Shown: positions 48,501 through 60,767, counted from the stretch's first letter. The stretch is DNA of 64,000 nt from Clavelina lepadiformis (GCF_947623445.1 NC_135240.1:28706001-28770000), one strand, 5' to 3'. Translations and numbers: made by a program. The notes: a model not told the origin generated them from the letters alone.

Positions 48501-51309
48501 CGGTATTGTATTTAATTTATTTGGTAGAGAACAATTCCACCTTAGAGAACTTGTCCAGACACCATTTCCTACGATGCTAACCCTCAATTTTAAAAGCGAT
48601 TTCACCCCTAACCCTAACCCCTCAATTAAATGGATTCATATCGCCAGAATAGACCGGACATTAGGTTCTAACCCTACAAATTTAGAAACCGGTAATGTAT
48701 TTATTTTAGATCGTAAAGAACAGCTCCACGATGAACAACATTTCCATATGCTTCTTCCTACGATGCAAAACCTCCACTTTAATGCGCGCTTTCACCTTAA
48801 CCCTAACCCCTCTATGAAATGGAGTCATTTTGCCAGATGCCGCTGGTCAATAAGTCCTAACCCTGAAGATTTAGAAACCGGTATTGTATTTAATTTATTT
48901 GGTAGAGAACAATTCCACCTTAGAGAACTTGTCCAGACACCATTTCCTACGATGCTAACCCTCAATTTTAAAAGCGATTTCACCCCTAACCCTAACCCCT
49001 CAATTAAATGGAGTCATTTTGCCAGAATAGACCGGACATTAGGTTCTAACCCTGCAAATTTAGAAACCGGTATTGTATTTATTTTAGATCGTAAAGAACA
49101 GCTCCACAATGAACAACTTTTCCATACGCTCCTTCATACGATGCAAAACCTCAACTTTAATGCGCGCTTTCACCCTAACCCTAACCCCTCTATGAAATGG
49201 AGTCATTTTGCCAGATGCCGCTGGTCAATAAGTCCTAACCCTGAAAATTTAGAAACCGGTATTGTATTTAATTTATTTGGTAGAGAACAATTCCACCATT
49301 GAAAACTTGTCCAGACACCATTTCCTACGATGCTAACTTTCAATTTTGAAGGCGATTTCACCCCTAACCCTAACCCCTCAATTAAATGAAGTCATTTTGC
49401 CAGAATAGACCGGACATTAGGTTCTAACCGTACAAATTTAGAAACCGGTATTGTATTTATTTTAGATCGTAAAGAACAGCTCCACAATGAACAACTTTTC
49501 CATACGCTCCTTCATACGATGCAAAACCTCAACTTTAATGCGCGCTTTCACCTTAACCCTAACCCCTCTATGAAATGGAGTCATTTTGCCAGATGCCGCT
49601 GGTCAATAAGTCCTAACCCTGAAGATTTAGAAACCGGTATTGTATTTAATTTATTTGGTAGAGAACAATTCCACCATAGAGAACTTGTCCAGACACCATT
49701 TCCTACGATGCTAACCCTCAATTTTAAAAGCGATTTCACCCCTAACCCTAACCCCTCAATTAAATGGAGTCATTTTGCCAGATGCCGCTGGTCAATAAGT
49801 CCTAACCCTGAAAATTTAGAAACCGGTATTGTATTTAATTTATTTGGTAGAGAACAATTCCACCTTAAAGAACTTGTCCAGACACCATTTCCTACGATGC
49901 TAACCCTCAATTTTAAAAGCGATTTCACCCCTAACCCTAACCCCTCAATTAAATGGAGTCATTTTGCCAGAAGCCGCTGGTCAATAAGTCCTAAACCTGA
50001 AGATTTAGAAACCGGTATTGTATTTAATTTATTTGGTAGAGAACAATTCCACCTTAGAGAACTTGTCCAGACACCATTTCCTAAGATGCTAACCTTCAAT
50101 TTTAAAAGCGATTTCACCCCTAACCCTAACCCCTAAATTAAATGGATTCATATCGCCAGAATAGACCGGACATTAGGTTCTAACCCTACAAATTTAGAAA
50201 CCGGTAATGTATTTATTTTAGATCGTAAAGAACAGCTCCACGATGAACAACATTTCCATATGCTTCTTCCTACGATCCAAAACCTCCACTTTAATGCGCG
50301 CTTTCACCTTAACCCTAACCCCTCTATGAAATGGAGTCATTTTGCCAGATGCCGCTGGTCAATAAGTCCTAACCCTGAAGATTTAGAAACCGGTATTGTA
50401 TTTAATTTATTTGGTAGAGAACAATTCCACCTTAGAGAACTTGTCCAGACACAATTTCCTACGATGCTAACCCTCAATTTTAAAAGCGATTTCACCCCTA
50501 ACCCTAACCCCTCAATTAAATGGAGTCATTTTGCCAGAAGCCGCTGGTCAATAAGTCCTAACCCTGAAGATTTAGAAACCGGTATTGTATTTAATTTATT
50601 TGGTAGAGAACAATTCCACCATAGAGAACTTGTCCAGACACCATTTCCTACGATGCTAACCCTCAATTTTAAAAGCAATTTCACCCCTAACCCTAACCCC
50701 TCAATTAAATGGAGTCATTTTGCCAGATGCCGCTGGTCAATAAGTCCAAACCCTGAACATTTAGAAACCGGTATTGTATTTAATTTATTTGGTAGAGAAC
50801 AATTCCACCATTGAGAACTTGTCCAGACACCATTTCCTACGATGCTAACCTTCAATTTTAAAAGCGATTTCACCCCTAACCCTAACCCCTCAATTAAATG
50901 GAGTCATTTTGCCAGAATAGACCGGACATTAGGTTCTAACCCTGCAAATTTAGAAACCGGTATTGTATTTATTTTAGATCGTAAAGAACAGCTCCACAAT
51001 GAACAACTTTTCCATACGCTCCTTCATACGATGCAAAACCTCAACTTTATTGCGCGCTTTCACCCTAACCCTAACCCCTCTATGAAATGGAGTCATTTTG
51101 CCAGATGCCGCTGGTCAATAAGTCCTAACCCTGCAAATTTAGAAACCGGTATTGTATTTAATTTATTTGATAGAAAACAATTCCACCATAGAGAACTTGT
51201 CCAGACACCATTTCCTACGATGCTAACCCTTAATTTTAAGGGCGCTTTCACCCCTAACCCTCGCCCCCCAAATAAATGGAAGCATTTTTCCAGATGCGAC
51301 CAGTCGTAA
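39521..51309 (+). repeat. 11.8-kb array of 189-bp telomere-motif satellite, open in one frame
   Basis: About 62 tandem monomers of 189 bp (63 codons). Each contains CACCCCTAACCCTAACCCC plus further AACCCT motifs, so the minus strand carries TTAGGG-type sequence. Two monomer kinds alternate when cut at SHFAR: alpha (RWSISPNPEDLETGIVFNLF...) and beta (IDRTLGSNPANLETGIVFIL...). Beta recurs every 2, 3, 4, 5 or 7 monomers, giving higher-order units of 378, 567 and 756 bp. The frame is kept from 40,447 to 51,309. One 7-bp deletion near 40,376 shifts it once. Stops are few and mostly one recurrent TGA (CACCATTGA) in the alpha monomer preceding a beta. Conceptual ORFs of 116-557 codons result. I treat it as satellite DNA. 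A coding role is not supported by any known family. Confidence 0.9.
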
Positions 51310-53212
51310 TGATCTAACCCTGAAAGTTTGGGGCTCTACATCTCCCTTATTCTAGGGTGTAAGGGAATGTCCTTCCGGCCAGGGGGCAAACACTATTGTA
51401 GGAATAAGTGTAGTTAATTTCAAGGCGTAAAAATCGATTTCAAATTTTGACGACTTGTCCGAATCCACATCGGGTCGACCCATGTAGAGATCACAGACGA
51501 TTCTCAAGATAAAGCATTTTTCAAACCTAAAGTGCTCCAACACAAATTCTACTCAATGAAATTAAACCAAACTCGCGTTGCCGATGCACATTGTTACCAT
51601 CTTAAACATAATTGATTTTGAGTGGTTTTGCTTTAAAAACGGACGAGTTACATCCGTTTGAAATTTCGATTTTGGGGTTAAATCCATTTTGAGTTTTAAC
51701 GAAACGATTTTACAGATAAGTCCTTATTTCGCGATTGCAAAAACAGATCGCCGCGATAGTCGGGACACGGGAGGAGAAGGAGCTCGCTGATGTGGAGGTC
51801 AAAATTCAGAGGCGTACATTTTTTATTTTGTCTGTAAACACCTGCAGAAAATCGATCAGTTTTTCCACTAAAACTTTTGTTTGTGCGAGTGTAAACGTGA
51901 TTTTGTGCGTTCAAGAAACAGCTCTACCGACGACAAACGTCGTGACGGGTCTGAAATGTGCTGCAGACGTTTAATTAATGTTTAATATTGATATTTGCAT
52001 TTCGGTTGTAAACTCAAAAACGTGCTACGTTTGAAAGTTGTATTTGGGTACACGTAACTTGGGTATCGAGTGTTCCATCTTCCCAAACTTTGACCGCTTT
52101 TTATCGAGTTACAAAGGAGATATTTACGAATAAGTGCACGTAAGGAAACGATTTTCCTGGTCTGATAAACCAAAATGTCCTAACCCCCAAGACTTTAACT
52201 TTATACGAAAACGCTTAAAGGCTGTGGATATTTTGATCCTTTGTATCTTCCTTATTATAAGCCATACATTTTCGTCGCTTCGTCTGTATAAGTTTTTTGC
52301 GTCTCAAAGACGGACGAGAGCGGTTAAATTCAATTAAAAGCACAGGTTTTGTATTTTGGTAACGGCTTGCAATAGGAGGTTGAAATCGAAATCACCACAC
52401 ACTCTCATCGAAAAAAGATCCTCGCCAAACTTTGAGTCACGTCTGAGTAAAGGATAAAGAAATATTCTACAAAGTGTACGCACGTATGGAAACATTTTTC
52501 GTGGTCTGACAAACCCTAATGTCCCAACCCTGAGATTTGCGTACTGTGTGATTTCGATCGATATGGTTTCCCAATGCCCGCCCTATCGTTCCAGGATGAA
52601 GAACTAATCCAGATACCCTTTCCTACGATACTAACCCTCATTTTTAAGGACGCTTTCACCCTAACCCTCGCCCCTCAAATAAATGGAAACATTTTTCCAG
52701 ATGCGACCGGTCGTAATGATCTAACCCTGAGAATTTGGGGCTCTATATCTCCCTTATTCTAGGGTGTAGGGAAACGTCATTCCGGCCGGGGGGGAAAACA
52801 CTATTGTAAGAATAAGTGTATTTAATTTCAAGGCGTAAAAACGGATTTCAAATTTTGACGACTTGTCCAAATCCACATCGGGTCGACCCATGTAGAAATC
52901 ACAGACGATTCTCAAGATAAAGCATTTTTCAAACCTAAAGTGCTCTAACACAAATTCTACTTGACGAAATTAAACCAAACTGGCGTTGCCGACGCACATT
53001 GTTACCATCTTAAACAAAATCGATTTTGAGTGGTTTTGCTTTAAAAACAGACAAGTTACACCCGTTTAAAATTTCGATTCTGGGGTTAATACATTTTGAA
53101 TTTTAACGAAACGATTTTGCTCATAGGTCTTTATTTCGCGATTGCAAAAGCAGATCGCCACGAAATTCAGGACACGGAAGGAGAAGGAGCTCGCTGATGT
53201 GAAGGTCAACTT
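51310..53212. repeat. Subtelomere-like repeat units of about 1.4 kb
   Basis: A unit starting with a diverged satellite monomer (CCCTAACCCTCGCCCC) and then TCTCCCTTATTCTAGGGTGT, CATCGGGTCGACCCATGTAG and GTTGTATTTGGGTACACGTA occurs from about 51,230, again from about 52,625, and in part at 60,890-61,570. Short ORFs recur (minus strand, VCDLYMGRPDVD) but contain replacements and breaks. No gene is supported. Confidence 0.8.
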
Positions 53213-55375
53213 TCAGCGGCGTACGTTCTTTATTTTGTATGTTAATGCCTGCAGAAAATCGATCAGTTTTTCCGCTTAAACTTTTGTTTTTGCGAGTGTA
53301 AACGTGATTTTGTGCGTTCAAGAAACAACTCTACCGACAACAAACGTCGTGACGGGTCGGAAATGTGCTGCAGACGTTTAATTATTCTTTAATTTTGATA
53401 GTTGCATTTCGGTTGTAAACTCAAAAACGTGCAACGTTTAAAAGTTGTATTTGGGTACACGTAACCTGGATATCGAGTGTCCCGTCTTCCCAAACTTTAA
53501 ACGCTTTTTATCGAGTGACAAAGGAGATATTTACGAATAAGTGCACGTAAAGAAACGACTTTCTTGGTCTGACAAACCAAAATGTCCTAACCTCCAAAAC
53601 TTTGTCGTTTTTTTATCGGTTTGGAAACAAATTTCCAGACCCGAACAAACCAGGGTTATTAATAACCCTGCCACGTGTTCTGTGACCTTCTTTGGCGGGA
53701 TGGAGACAAATTCCCCGATCCAACGATTGGAATATGCGTAACTCGAGTAATAATTTTCGGCTTGTTTTTCGGTCGAAACAGCGTTGTAATTCTGCAATGT
53801 ATTGTTTCACAACGGAAACAACTTGCCAATATTAGCTTCTAATGTTTCTAAATCTCAATTTTAAGGGCGCATTCACCCTAACCCTTAAAAATTTTTTCTC
53901 ATAAGATGTCTATGCCGTCGCGCCTAAGATTTCTATGCCATTTTTTCCCGCGAGATGTTGGCGCGACACGTGTGTGAGAGATTTTCGCGCGAGATGTTAT
54001 GGCACTCATTTGTGGCAGTCAGTCGTGGAAGTAACAGCGTTTAAGTTTGACGATTGGAGTAGAGTTAGAGAGGAAAGAGAAATTGTTTCAAGTACAGCAT
54101 TGGACAAAAGGTTAAGACCTCTGGCGAAACATAACGCATAGGAGTATCGATAGCTCAAAACTTGCTATAACGCCGGACTGTTTACGTTTACTAAAGGCTA
54201 TATTAAGAGGGGAATCCCTTGCGCATAAGTGTCTGTGAATTAATTATAGCAAGATTTAGTGCGTAATCCTCAATAGGTTTGCGCCTTGATGTTCAGCGGC
54301 GTACGTTCTTTATTTTGTCTGTAAACGCCTGCAGAAAATCAAACAATTTTTCCGCTTAAACTTTTGTTTGTGCGAGTGTAAACGTGATTTTGTGCGTTCA
54401 AGAAACAGCTCTACCGACGACAAACATCGTGACGGGTCGGAAATGTGCTGCGGACGTTTATTTATTCTTTAATTTTGATAGTTGCATTTCGGTTGTAAAC
54501 TCAAAAACGTGCTACGTTTGAAAGTTGTATTTGGGTACACGTAACTTGGGTATCGAGTTTTCCATCTTCCCAAACTTTGACCGCTTTTTATCGAGTGACA
54601 AAGGAGATAATTACGAATAAGTGCACGTAAGGAAACGACTTTCCTGGTCTGACAAACCAAAATGTCCTAACCTCCAAAACTTTGTCGTTTTTTATCGGTA
54701 TGGAAACAAATGTCCAGACCCGAACAAACCAGGGTTATTAATAACCCTGTCACGTGTTCTGTGACCTTCTTTGGCGGGAAGGAGACAAATTTCCCGATCC
54801 AACGATTGGAATGTGCGTAAGTCCAATAATGATTTTCGGCTTGTTTTTCTGTCGAAACAGCGTTGTAATTCTGCAATATATTGTTCCACAACGGAAACAG
54901 CTTGCCAATATTAGCTTCTAACATTTCTATCGCTCAGTTTTAAGGGCGCATTCACCCTAACCCTTAAAATACTTTGTCATTAAGATGTCTATGCCGTCGC
55001 GCCAAAGATTTCTATGCCATTTTTTCCCGCGAGATGTTGGCGCGACATGTTTGTGAGAGATTTTCGCGCGAGATGTTATGGCACTCATTTGTGGCAGTCA
55101 GTCGTGGAAGTAACAGCGTTTAAGTTTGACGATTGGAGTGGAGTTAAAGAGGAAAGTGAAATTGTTTCAAGTACAGCATTGGACAAAAGGTTAAGACCTC
55201 TGTCGAAACATAGCACATAGCAGTATCAATAGCTCAAAACATGCTGTAACGCCAGACTGTTTACGTTTGCTAAAAGCTATAGTAGGAGGAGAATTTCTTG
55301 CGCATAAGTGTCTGGGAATTAATTATAGCAAGATTTAGTGTGTAATCCGCAAGAAGTTTGCGCCTTGATGTAGAA
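53213..55375. repeat. Tandem pair of about 1,079-bp units
   Basis: 53,213-54,291 and 54,292-55,375 are direct repeats about 95% alike. Shared landmarks are CAGCGGCGTACGTTCTTTAT, GGGTTATTAATAACCCTG, GGCGCATTCACCCTAACCCT and GCGCGAGATGTTATGGCACT. A 68-codon ORF starting MPFFPARCWRD is open in both copies (53,935 and 55,014), with no family recognised. Confidence 0.85.
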
Positions 55376-55501
55376 TGTTGAATTCAGATCGATCAATGTA
55401 CATGTTCATGTTTTCATCACGTGTATTTTTACTTTCCTTTGGTAGGGTTGAAGCATTTAGGTGATTGTTTATTAAAGTTTTAAGAGTTAAAGGTTATAAG
55501 G

Positions 55502-55941
55502 ATGGACGATTCGACCGACCCCCCTTGCACCCAGAAAGTGATGCCAGTTAAAGGATGTAAGGAAGAAAGTAACACAGTGGATGCCACGACGTTGGAAAAG
55601 AAATGTACAGCGGAACAGGTTTGTTTTCTCATCTCATGTGGTTTGTGCGACTATCCTTTATAACCTGTTTGTTGTTTGCAGTATGATAATGCCCCAGCTG
55701 AAGTGGTGGCGGACAAGGAGACATGCCTGCCTTGCACCCAGAAAGTGATGCCAGTTAAAGGATGTAACGAAGTAAGTAAAACACTGGATGCCACGTACAT
55801 GGCCAAAAATGTACAGCGGAACAGTTTTGTTTTCTCATTTACTGTGGTTTGTGCGACTATCCTTTATAACCTGCTTGTTGTTTGCAGTGTGATAATGGAA
55901 AAGCTGAAGTGGTGGCAGATGAGGAGACAGGCCGGCCTTGA
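55502..55941 (+). CDS. Possible small gene with duplicated exons (86 aa)
   Basis: A model of three exons, 55502-55618, 55682-55771 and 55888-55941, has donors GTTTGT and GTAAGT and acceptors TTTGCAG, all phase 0. It encodes a protein built from a repeated module: MDDSTDPPCTQKVMPVKGC, YDNAPAEVVADKETC with PCTQKVMPVKGC, then CDNGKAEVVADEETGRP and stop. The roughly 206-bp module (exon plus intron, TTATAACCTG.TTGTTTGCAG) is tandemly duplicated, so the exons arose by local duplication. No family is recognised. It lies between subtelomeric repeats and telomere-like DNA. The third module has a TGA where the second reads Cys, which may mark truncation. Confidence 0.35.
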
Positions 55942-56104
55942 ACCCAGAAACAGAAACGAGCTGAAGAAATGTACACCTTCGTATAATCTCATTGTGTTAT
56001 GATTTGTTTTCGTTCGTTGTGTATTCGATTTTCTATTGTACTTGATATTCTGAAATGCTAACAATATTTGGCAATCTGACCTTTGAGTGTGTTATAATTG
56101 TTAA

Positions 56105-57180
56105 AGTTACTTAGGGCCACGTGTAGAAGAAAATTACTTGCTTCCTATCTGATAAAATGTACCTCCTATCTGGAAATAGTTACTTAGGGTTAAGGTTAAA
56201 GCTATTTGAGTTGGCGAGGTATGGAAAAACGTTTCTCTTAATGAACACTAGGGTTAAGGCCAATAAAGCAAGCCGCAATTGGAAGAAAGTTTCCTTGTTT
56301 AGGGTTACGGTTAGTGGAAATTGGAAAAACGTTTCTCTGTGTGAACACTGGGGTTAAGGCAAATGAAACAAGCCGCAATTGGAAGAAAGTTTCCTTGTTT
56401 AGGGTTACGGTTTGTATGAATTAGAAAAACGTTTCTCTCGGCGAACACTGGGGTTAAGGCAAATTAAACAAGCCGCAATTGGAAGAAAGTTTCGTTGTTT
56501 AGGGTTACGGTTTGTGGAAATTGGAAAAACGTTTCTCTGAGTGAACACTGGGGTTAAGGCAAGTAAAACAAGCCTCAATTTGAAACAAGTATCCTTGTTT
56601 AGGGTTACAATGGTTTGTGGGAATTGGGAAAACGTTTCTCTTAGTTAACACTGGGGTTAAGCTAATTGGTTTTTGCAGGAGTTGGAAAAACGTTTCCCTT
56701 ATATTGAGGGTGAGGGTTAGGGTGGTTCCAGTGTGAAAAAAGGGTTTCTGAATGAGGGTTAGGGGTCTTTGGATAATGGGAACTGGGAAAAAGCTATGGT
56801 TAGGACAATTAGAGGTGGGTTAACGTTTCTCTCGGCGAACACAGGGGTTAAGTTAATTGGTCTTTGCAGGAATTGGAAAAAGGTTTCCCTTATATTGAGG
56901 GTGAGGGTTAGGGTGGTTACAGTGTAGGAATTGGGTTTCTAAATGAGGGTTAGGAGTCTTTGGATAGTGGGAACTGGGAAAAAGCTATGGTTAGGACAGT
57001 TAGAGGTACGTTACGGTCTTTCTAGCTGGCACCCCGTTAGGGTTACGACATTTGGGTTTTTTAAAAGCTATGCTTAAATATAGGCTATGGAAAATGTTTC
57101 CTTGAAAAAGGACGCTAACCCTGCCGGAAAATGAAAGTTTTAGGGTTGAGAAAAGTTGGGAAACATTTTCTTCTGACCGT
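56105..57180. repeat. Degenerate telomere-like repeats with about 119-bp period
   Basis: A unit containing GTTTAGGGTTACGGTTTGTG, GGAAAAACGTTTCTCT, GAACACTGGGGTTAAGGC and AAGCCGCAATTGGAAGAAAG recurs about every 119 bp from 56,170 to 56,650. Longer units with GAGGGTGAGGGTTAGGGTGG follow. TTAGGG-like motifs are on the plus strand. Confidence 0.85.
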
Positions 57181-57511
57181 GGTTAGGGTTAGGGTTAGGG
57201 TTAGGGTTAGGGTTAGGGTTAGGGTTAGGGTTAGGGTTAGGGTTAGGGTTAGGGTTAGGGTTAGGGTTAGGGTTAGGGTTAGGGTTAGGGTTAGGGTTAG
57301 GGTTAGGGTTAGGGTTAGGGTTAGGGTTAGGGTTAGGGTTAGGGTTAGGGTTAGGGTTAGGGTTAGGGTTAGGGTTAGGGTTAGGGTTAGGGTTAGGGTT
57401 AGGGTTAGGGTTAGGGTTAGGGTTAGGGTTAGGGTTAGGGTTAGGGTTAGGGTTAGGGTTAGGGTTAGGGTTAGGGTTAGGGTTAGGGTTAGGGTTAGGG
57501 TTAGGGTTAGG
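57181..57511 (+). repeat. (TTAGGG)n telomeric array, about 55 units, interstitial
   Basis: An uninterrupted run of perfect TTAGGG hexamers for 331 bp, then variant TTAGG/TTAGGGG units to about 57,550. The G-rich strand runs rightwards, which at a chromosome end would place the terminus on the right, yet at least 6.4 kb of sequence follows. Confidence 0.99.
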
Positions 57512-57955
57512 TATGTTAGGGTTAGGTTAGGGGTTAGGGTTAGGTTAGGTATGTGTTTGCGAGTTACCCCGTCAAATTTCTAATTTGGAGTAGCGATTTG
57601 CAAGTTAATCTGGCAAATGGTTACAAAAATTCATACAGGTATATTTTTCGTATATTTTTTGTATATTTTTTACTTCGTGCAATTTGATACCCGTATTTGT
57701 TGCGAGATACATTTGGTAATATTTACGTCTGTTCATTTGCAAGATTTGTTATATAAATCCCAGCGAATGGTGGATGGATAGACACAAAGTATACCAGTTT
57801 CCTTTTTAGGCTTTTGTCTTAATTTACTTGTTGCCTTGCAGCTTAGCTTAATTCTTGTCTCTTAAAGTGTTGCAATTATAGAATACGATTATTTACAACG
57901 GTCTGTAAGATATTGCTAGATTTAAATAGTCATCTGTTTTCGCCGAATTCTACAG

Positions 57956-58205
57956 GTGCTATTGCCCAGTACTACGTCCTGCTTCCATGGTTACGTCAGC
58001 AATCCTTTTGCCGTCACTTTTTTCGAAGAAGATTTAGACAACGACGATCAACCTGGACCATTAATACGTTACCTGTACTGGTCGGAGTACAGGACCGGCG
58101 ATGTATAGCGTCTAAATGTCGATCTCGCCATGATAAATACAACCCATCCACCAAGTGGAACTGTTGGACATGTTGTGTACGATCCATGGTCCACCTATTT
58201 TAAAT
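57956..58205 (+). pseudogene. Exon-like segment with one stop, copy 1
   Basis: A 250-nt segment runs from AATTCTACAG to a donor GTGAGT. In one frame it reads HGYVSNPFAVTFFEEDLDND, then IRYLYWSEYRTGDV, a TAG at codon 51, then LAMINTTHPPSGTVGHVVYD and PWSTYFK. This is protein-like, with an NTT glycosylation sequon. I do not recognise the family. A second frame is open for 96 codons but is Arg-rich and less convincing. It is probably a captured exon. Confidence 0.35.
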
Positions 58206-59359
58206 GTGAGTTAAATTGCTATTTATCAGTTGAGTTATTATCGTGGTATGTTTAAGTTTTATACCAAGCTATTGCGTTTACAAGTCAAACAGTTAGTAGT
58301 ATTTTATTTTGTTTGTAAGAAATACTATTTGTAATTTGTAATTTGGAGTAGTGATTTGCAAGTTAATCTGGCAATTGGCTACAAAAATTTTGCTTCGTGC
58401 AATTTGATACCCGTATTTTTTGCAAGACACATTTGGTAATTTATACATCGTGCAATTTCATACAGGTATATTTTTTCGAGATACGAGATATGGTCTTTGA
58501 CAATTCAATACGGTACTTTATTGTCAGTTAGGTATGTGTTTGCGAGTTACCCCGTCAAATTTCTAATTTGGAGCAGTGATTTGCAAGTTAATCTGGCAAA
58601 TGGCTACAAAAATTCATACAGGTATATTTTTCGTATAATTTGTAATTTGGAGTAGTGATTTGCAAGTTAATCTGGCAATTGGCTACAAAAATTTTGCTTC
58701 GTGCAATTTGATACCCGTATTTTTTGCAAGACACATTTGGTAATTTATACATCGTGCAATTTCATACAGGTATATTTTTTCGAGATACGAGATATGGTCT
58801 TTGACAATTCAATACGGTACTTTATTGTCAGTTAGGTATGTGTTTGCGAGTTACCCCGTCAAATTTCTAATTTGGAGTAGTGATTTGCAAGTTAATCTGG
58901 CAAATGGCTACAAAAATTCATACAGGTATATTTTTCGTATATTTTTTGTATATTTTTTACTTCGTGCAATTTGATACCCGTATTTGTTGCGAGATACATT
59001 TGGTAATAGTTACGTCGTGCACATTTGTACCCGTGCGAAGTATAACTTACAAATGGTGACTGATTGTACCCATTTGCTAAACAGGGTTTACAAATGGCGA
59101 CTGAATGTACCCATTTGCTAAATAAAGTTAAAAAATAAGCTAAAATATTAACTTAATATTGACTGATTGTACCCATTTGCTAAACAGGGTTTGCAAATAT
59201 TAATTGCATTAATCAAATAATCAAAGCGGTATTTCTAACTCTAAAACAACTCATAAAACTGTTGCATTAGGTTCGAATTAACATGAAAATAGCATTCACC
59301 AAGCTTTAACTACGACAACTTTTACAGTATATGCCTACTACTATCGTGCCTCTAAGAAA

Positions 59360-60767
59360 TTCTGTGCAGCATTTCCAAGATATTGTAAAGACTGTAGCTG
59401 TATTTTCTTGTATGTATGTTCCCTACACATAACATATTCATACAAGGTTCAAAGCGACGAGGTTGTGCGTTCAAGAAACAGCTCTACCGACGACAAACAT
59501 CGTCACGGGTCAGAAATGTGCTGCAGACGTTTAATTAATCTTTAATTTTGATATTTGTTTTTCGGTTGTAAACTCAAAAGCTTGCTACGTTTGAAAGTTG
59601 TATTTGGGTACACGTAACCTGGATATTAAGTGTTCCGTGTTCCCAAACTTTGACCGCTTTTTATCGAGTAACAGAGGAGATATTTACCAAGTGAACGTAA
59701 CGAAACATTTTTCGTGGTCTGACAAACCCGAAAAGTCTTTACCCCAACACTTTAACTTTTTTCGAGACCGCTCAAAGGCCGTGGATATTTTGAACCTTCG
59801 TAACTTCCTTATTATAAGCCGTACATTCTTGTCGCTCGGTCTGCACAGTTTTTTTGGGTTTCAAAGTCGGACGACAGCGGTTAAAGTCATTTAAAAGCAC
59901 AGGTTTCGTTTTTTGGTAACGGCGTGCAATAGGAGGTTGAAATCGAAATCACCACACAGTCTTATCGAAAACATATCCTCGCCAAACTCTGAGCCACGTC
60001 TGAGTAAAGGATAAGGAGATATTCTACAAAGTGCACTCACGTAACGAAGCATTTTTCGTGGTCTTCTGTGCAGCATTTCCAAGATATTGTAAAGACTGTA
60101 GCTGTATTTTCTTGTATGTATGTTCCCTACACATAACATATTCATACAAGGTTCAAAGCGACGAGGTTGTGCGTTCAAGAAACAGCTCTACCGACGACAA
60201 ACATCGTCACGGGTCAGAAATGTGCTGCAGACGTTTAATTAATCTTTAATTTTGATATTTGTTTTTCGGTTGTAAACTCAAAAGCTTGCTACGTTTGAAA
60301 GTTGTATTTGGGTACACGTAACCTGGATATTAAGTGTTCCGTGTTCCCAAACTTTGACCGCTTTTTATCGAGTAACATAGGAGATATTTACCAAGTGAAC
60401 GTAACGAAACATTTTTCGTGGTCTGACAAACCCGAAAAGTCTTTACCCCAACACTTTAACTTTTTTCGAGACCGCTCAAAGGCCGTGGATATTTTGAACC
60501 TTCGTAACTTCCTTATTATAAGCCGTACATTCTTGTCGCTCGGTCTGCACAGTTTTTTTGGGTTTCAAAGTCGGACGACAGCGGTTAAAGTCATTTAAAA
60601 GCACAGGTTTCGTTTTTTGGTAACGGCGTGCAATAGGAGGTTGAAATCGAAATCACCACACAGTCTTATCGAAAACATATCCTCGCCAAACTCTGAGCCA
60701 CGTCTGCGTAAAGGATAAGGAGATATTCTACAAAGTGCACTCACGTAACGAAGCATTTTTCGTGGTC
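59360..60767. repeat. 704-bp internal tandem duplication
   Basis: TTCTGTGCAGCATTTCCAAG starts the unit at about 59,360 and again at 60,064, with near identity. Each copy carries a 98-codon ORF (59,598-59,894 and 60,302-60,598) starting MYLGTRNLDIKCSVFPNFDR. The only replacement is Arg to Ile near residue 31. A diverged relative with one stop and the same frame lies at about 52,036-52,337. Confidence 0.9.

Noticed and set aside
39495..51309. Eleven separate long genes in the 189-bp array
   Set aside because: They are segments of one satellite array cut by recurrent stop codons; no start context, splice sites or family support individual genes.
39521..51309. CRISPR-like array
   Set aside because: The repeats are contiguous 189-bp monomers without unique spacers, and the genome is eukaryotic.
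57131..57583. 150-codon ORF of alternating Val-Arg
   Set aside because: It is only the (TTAGGG)n array read in one frame; any hexamer array gives this.
57913..58203. 96-codon Arg/Cys-rich ORF, duplicated at 61,983
   Set aside because: Its composition is atypical; another frame of the same segment between splice-like borders looks more like protein.
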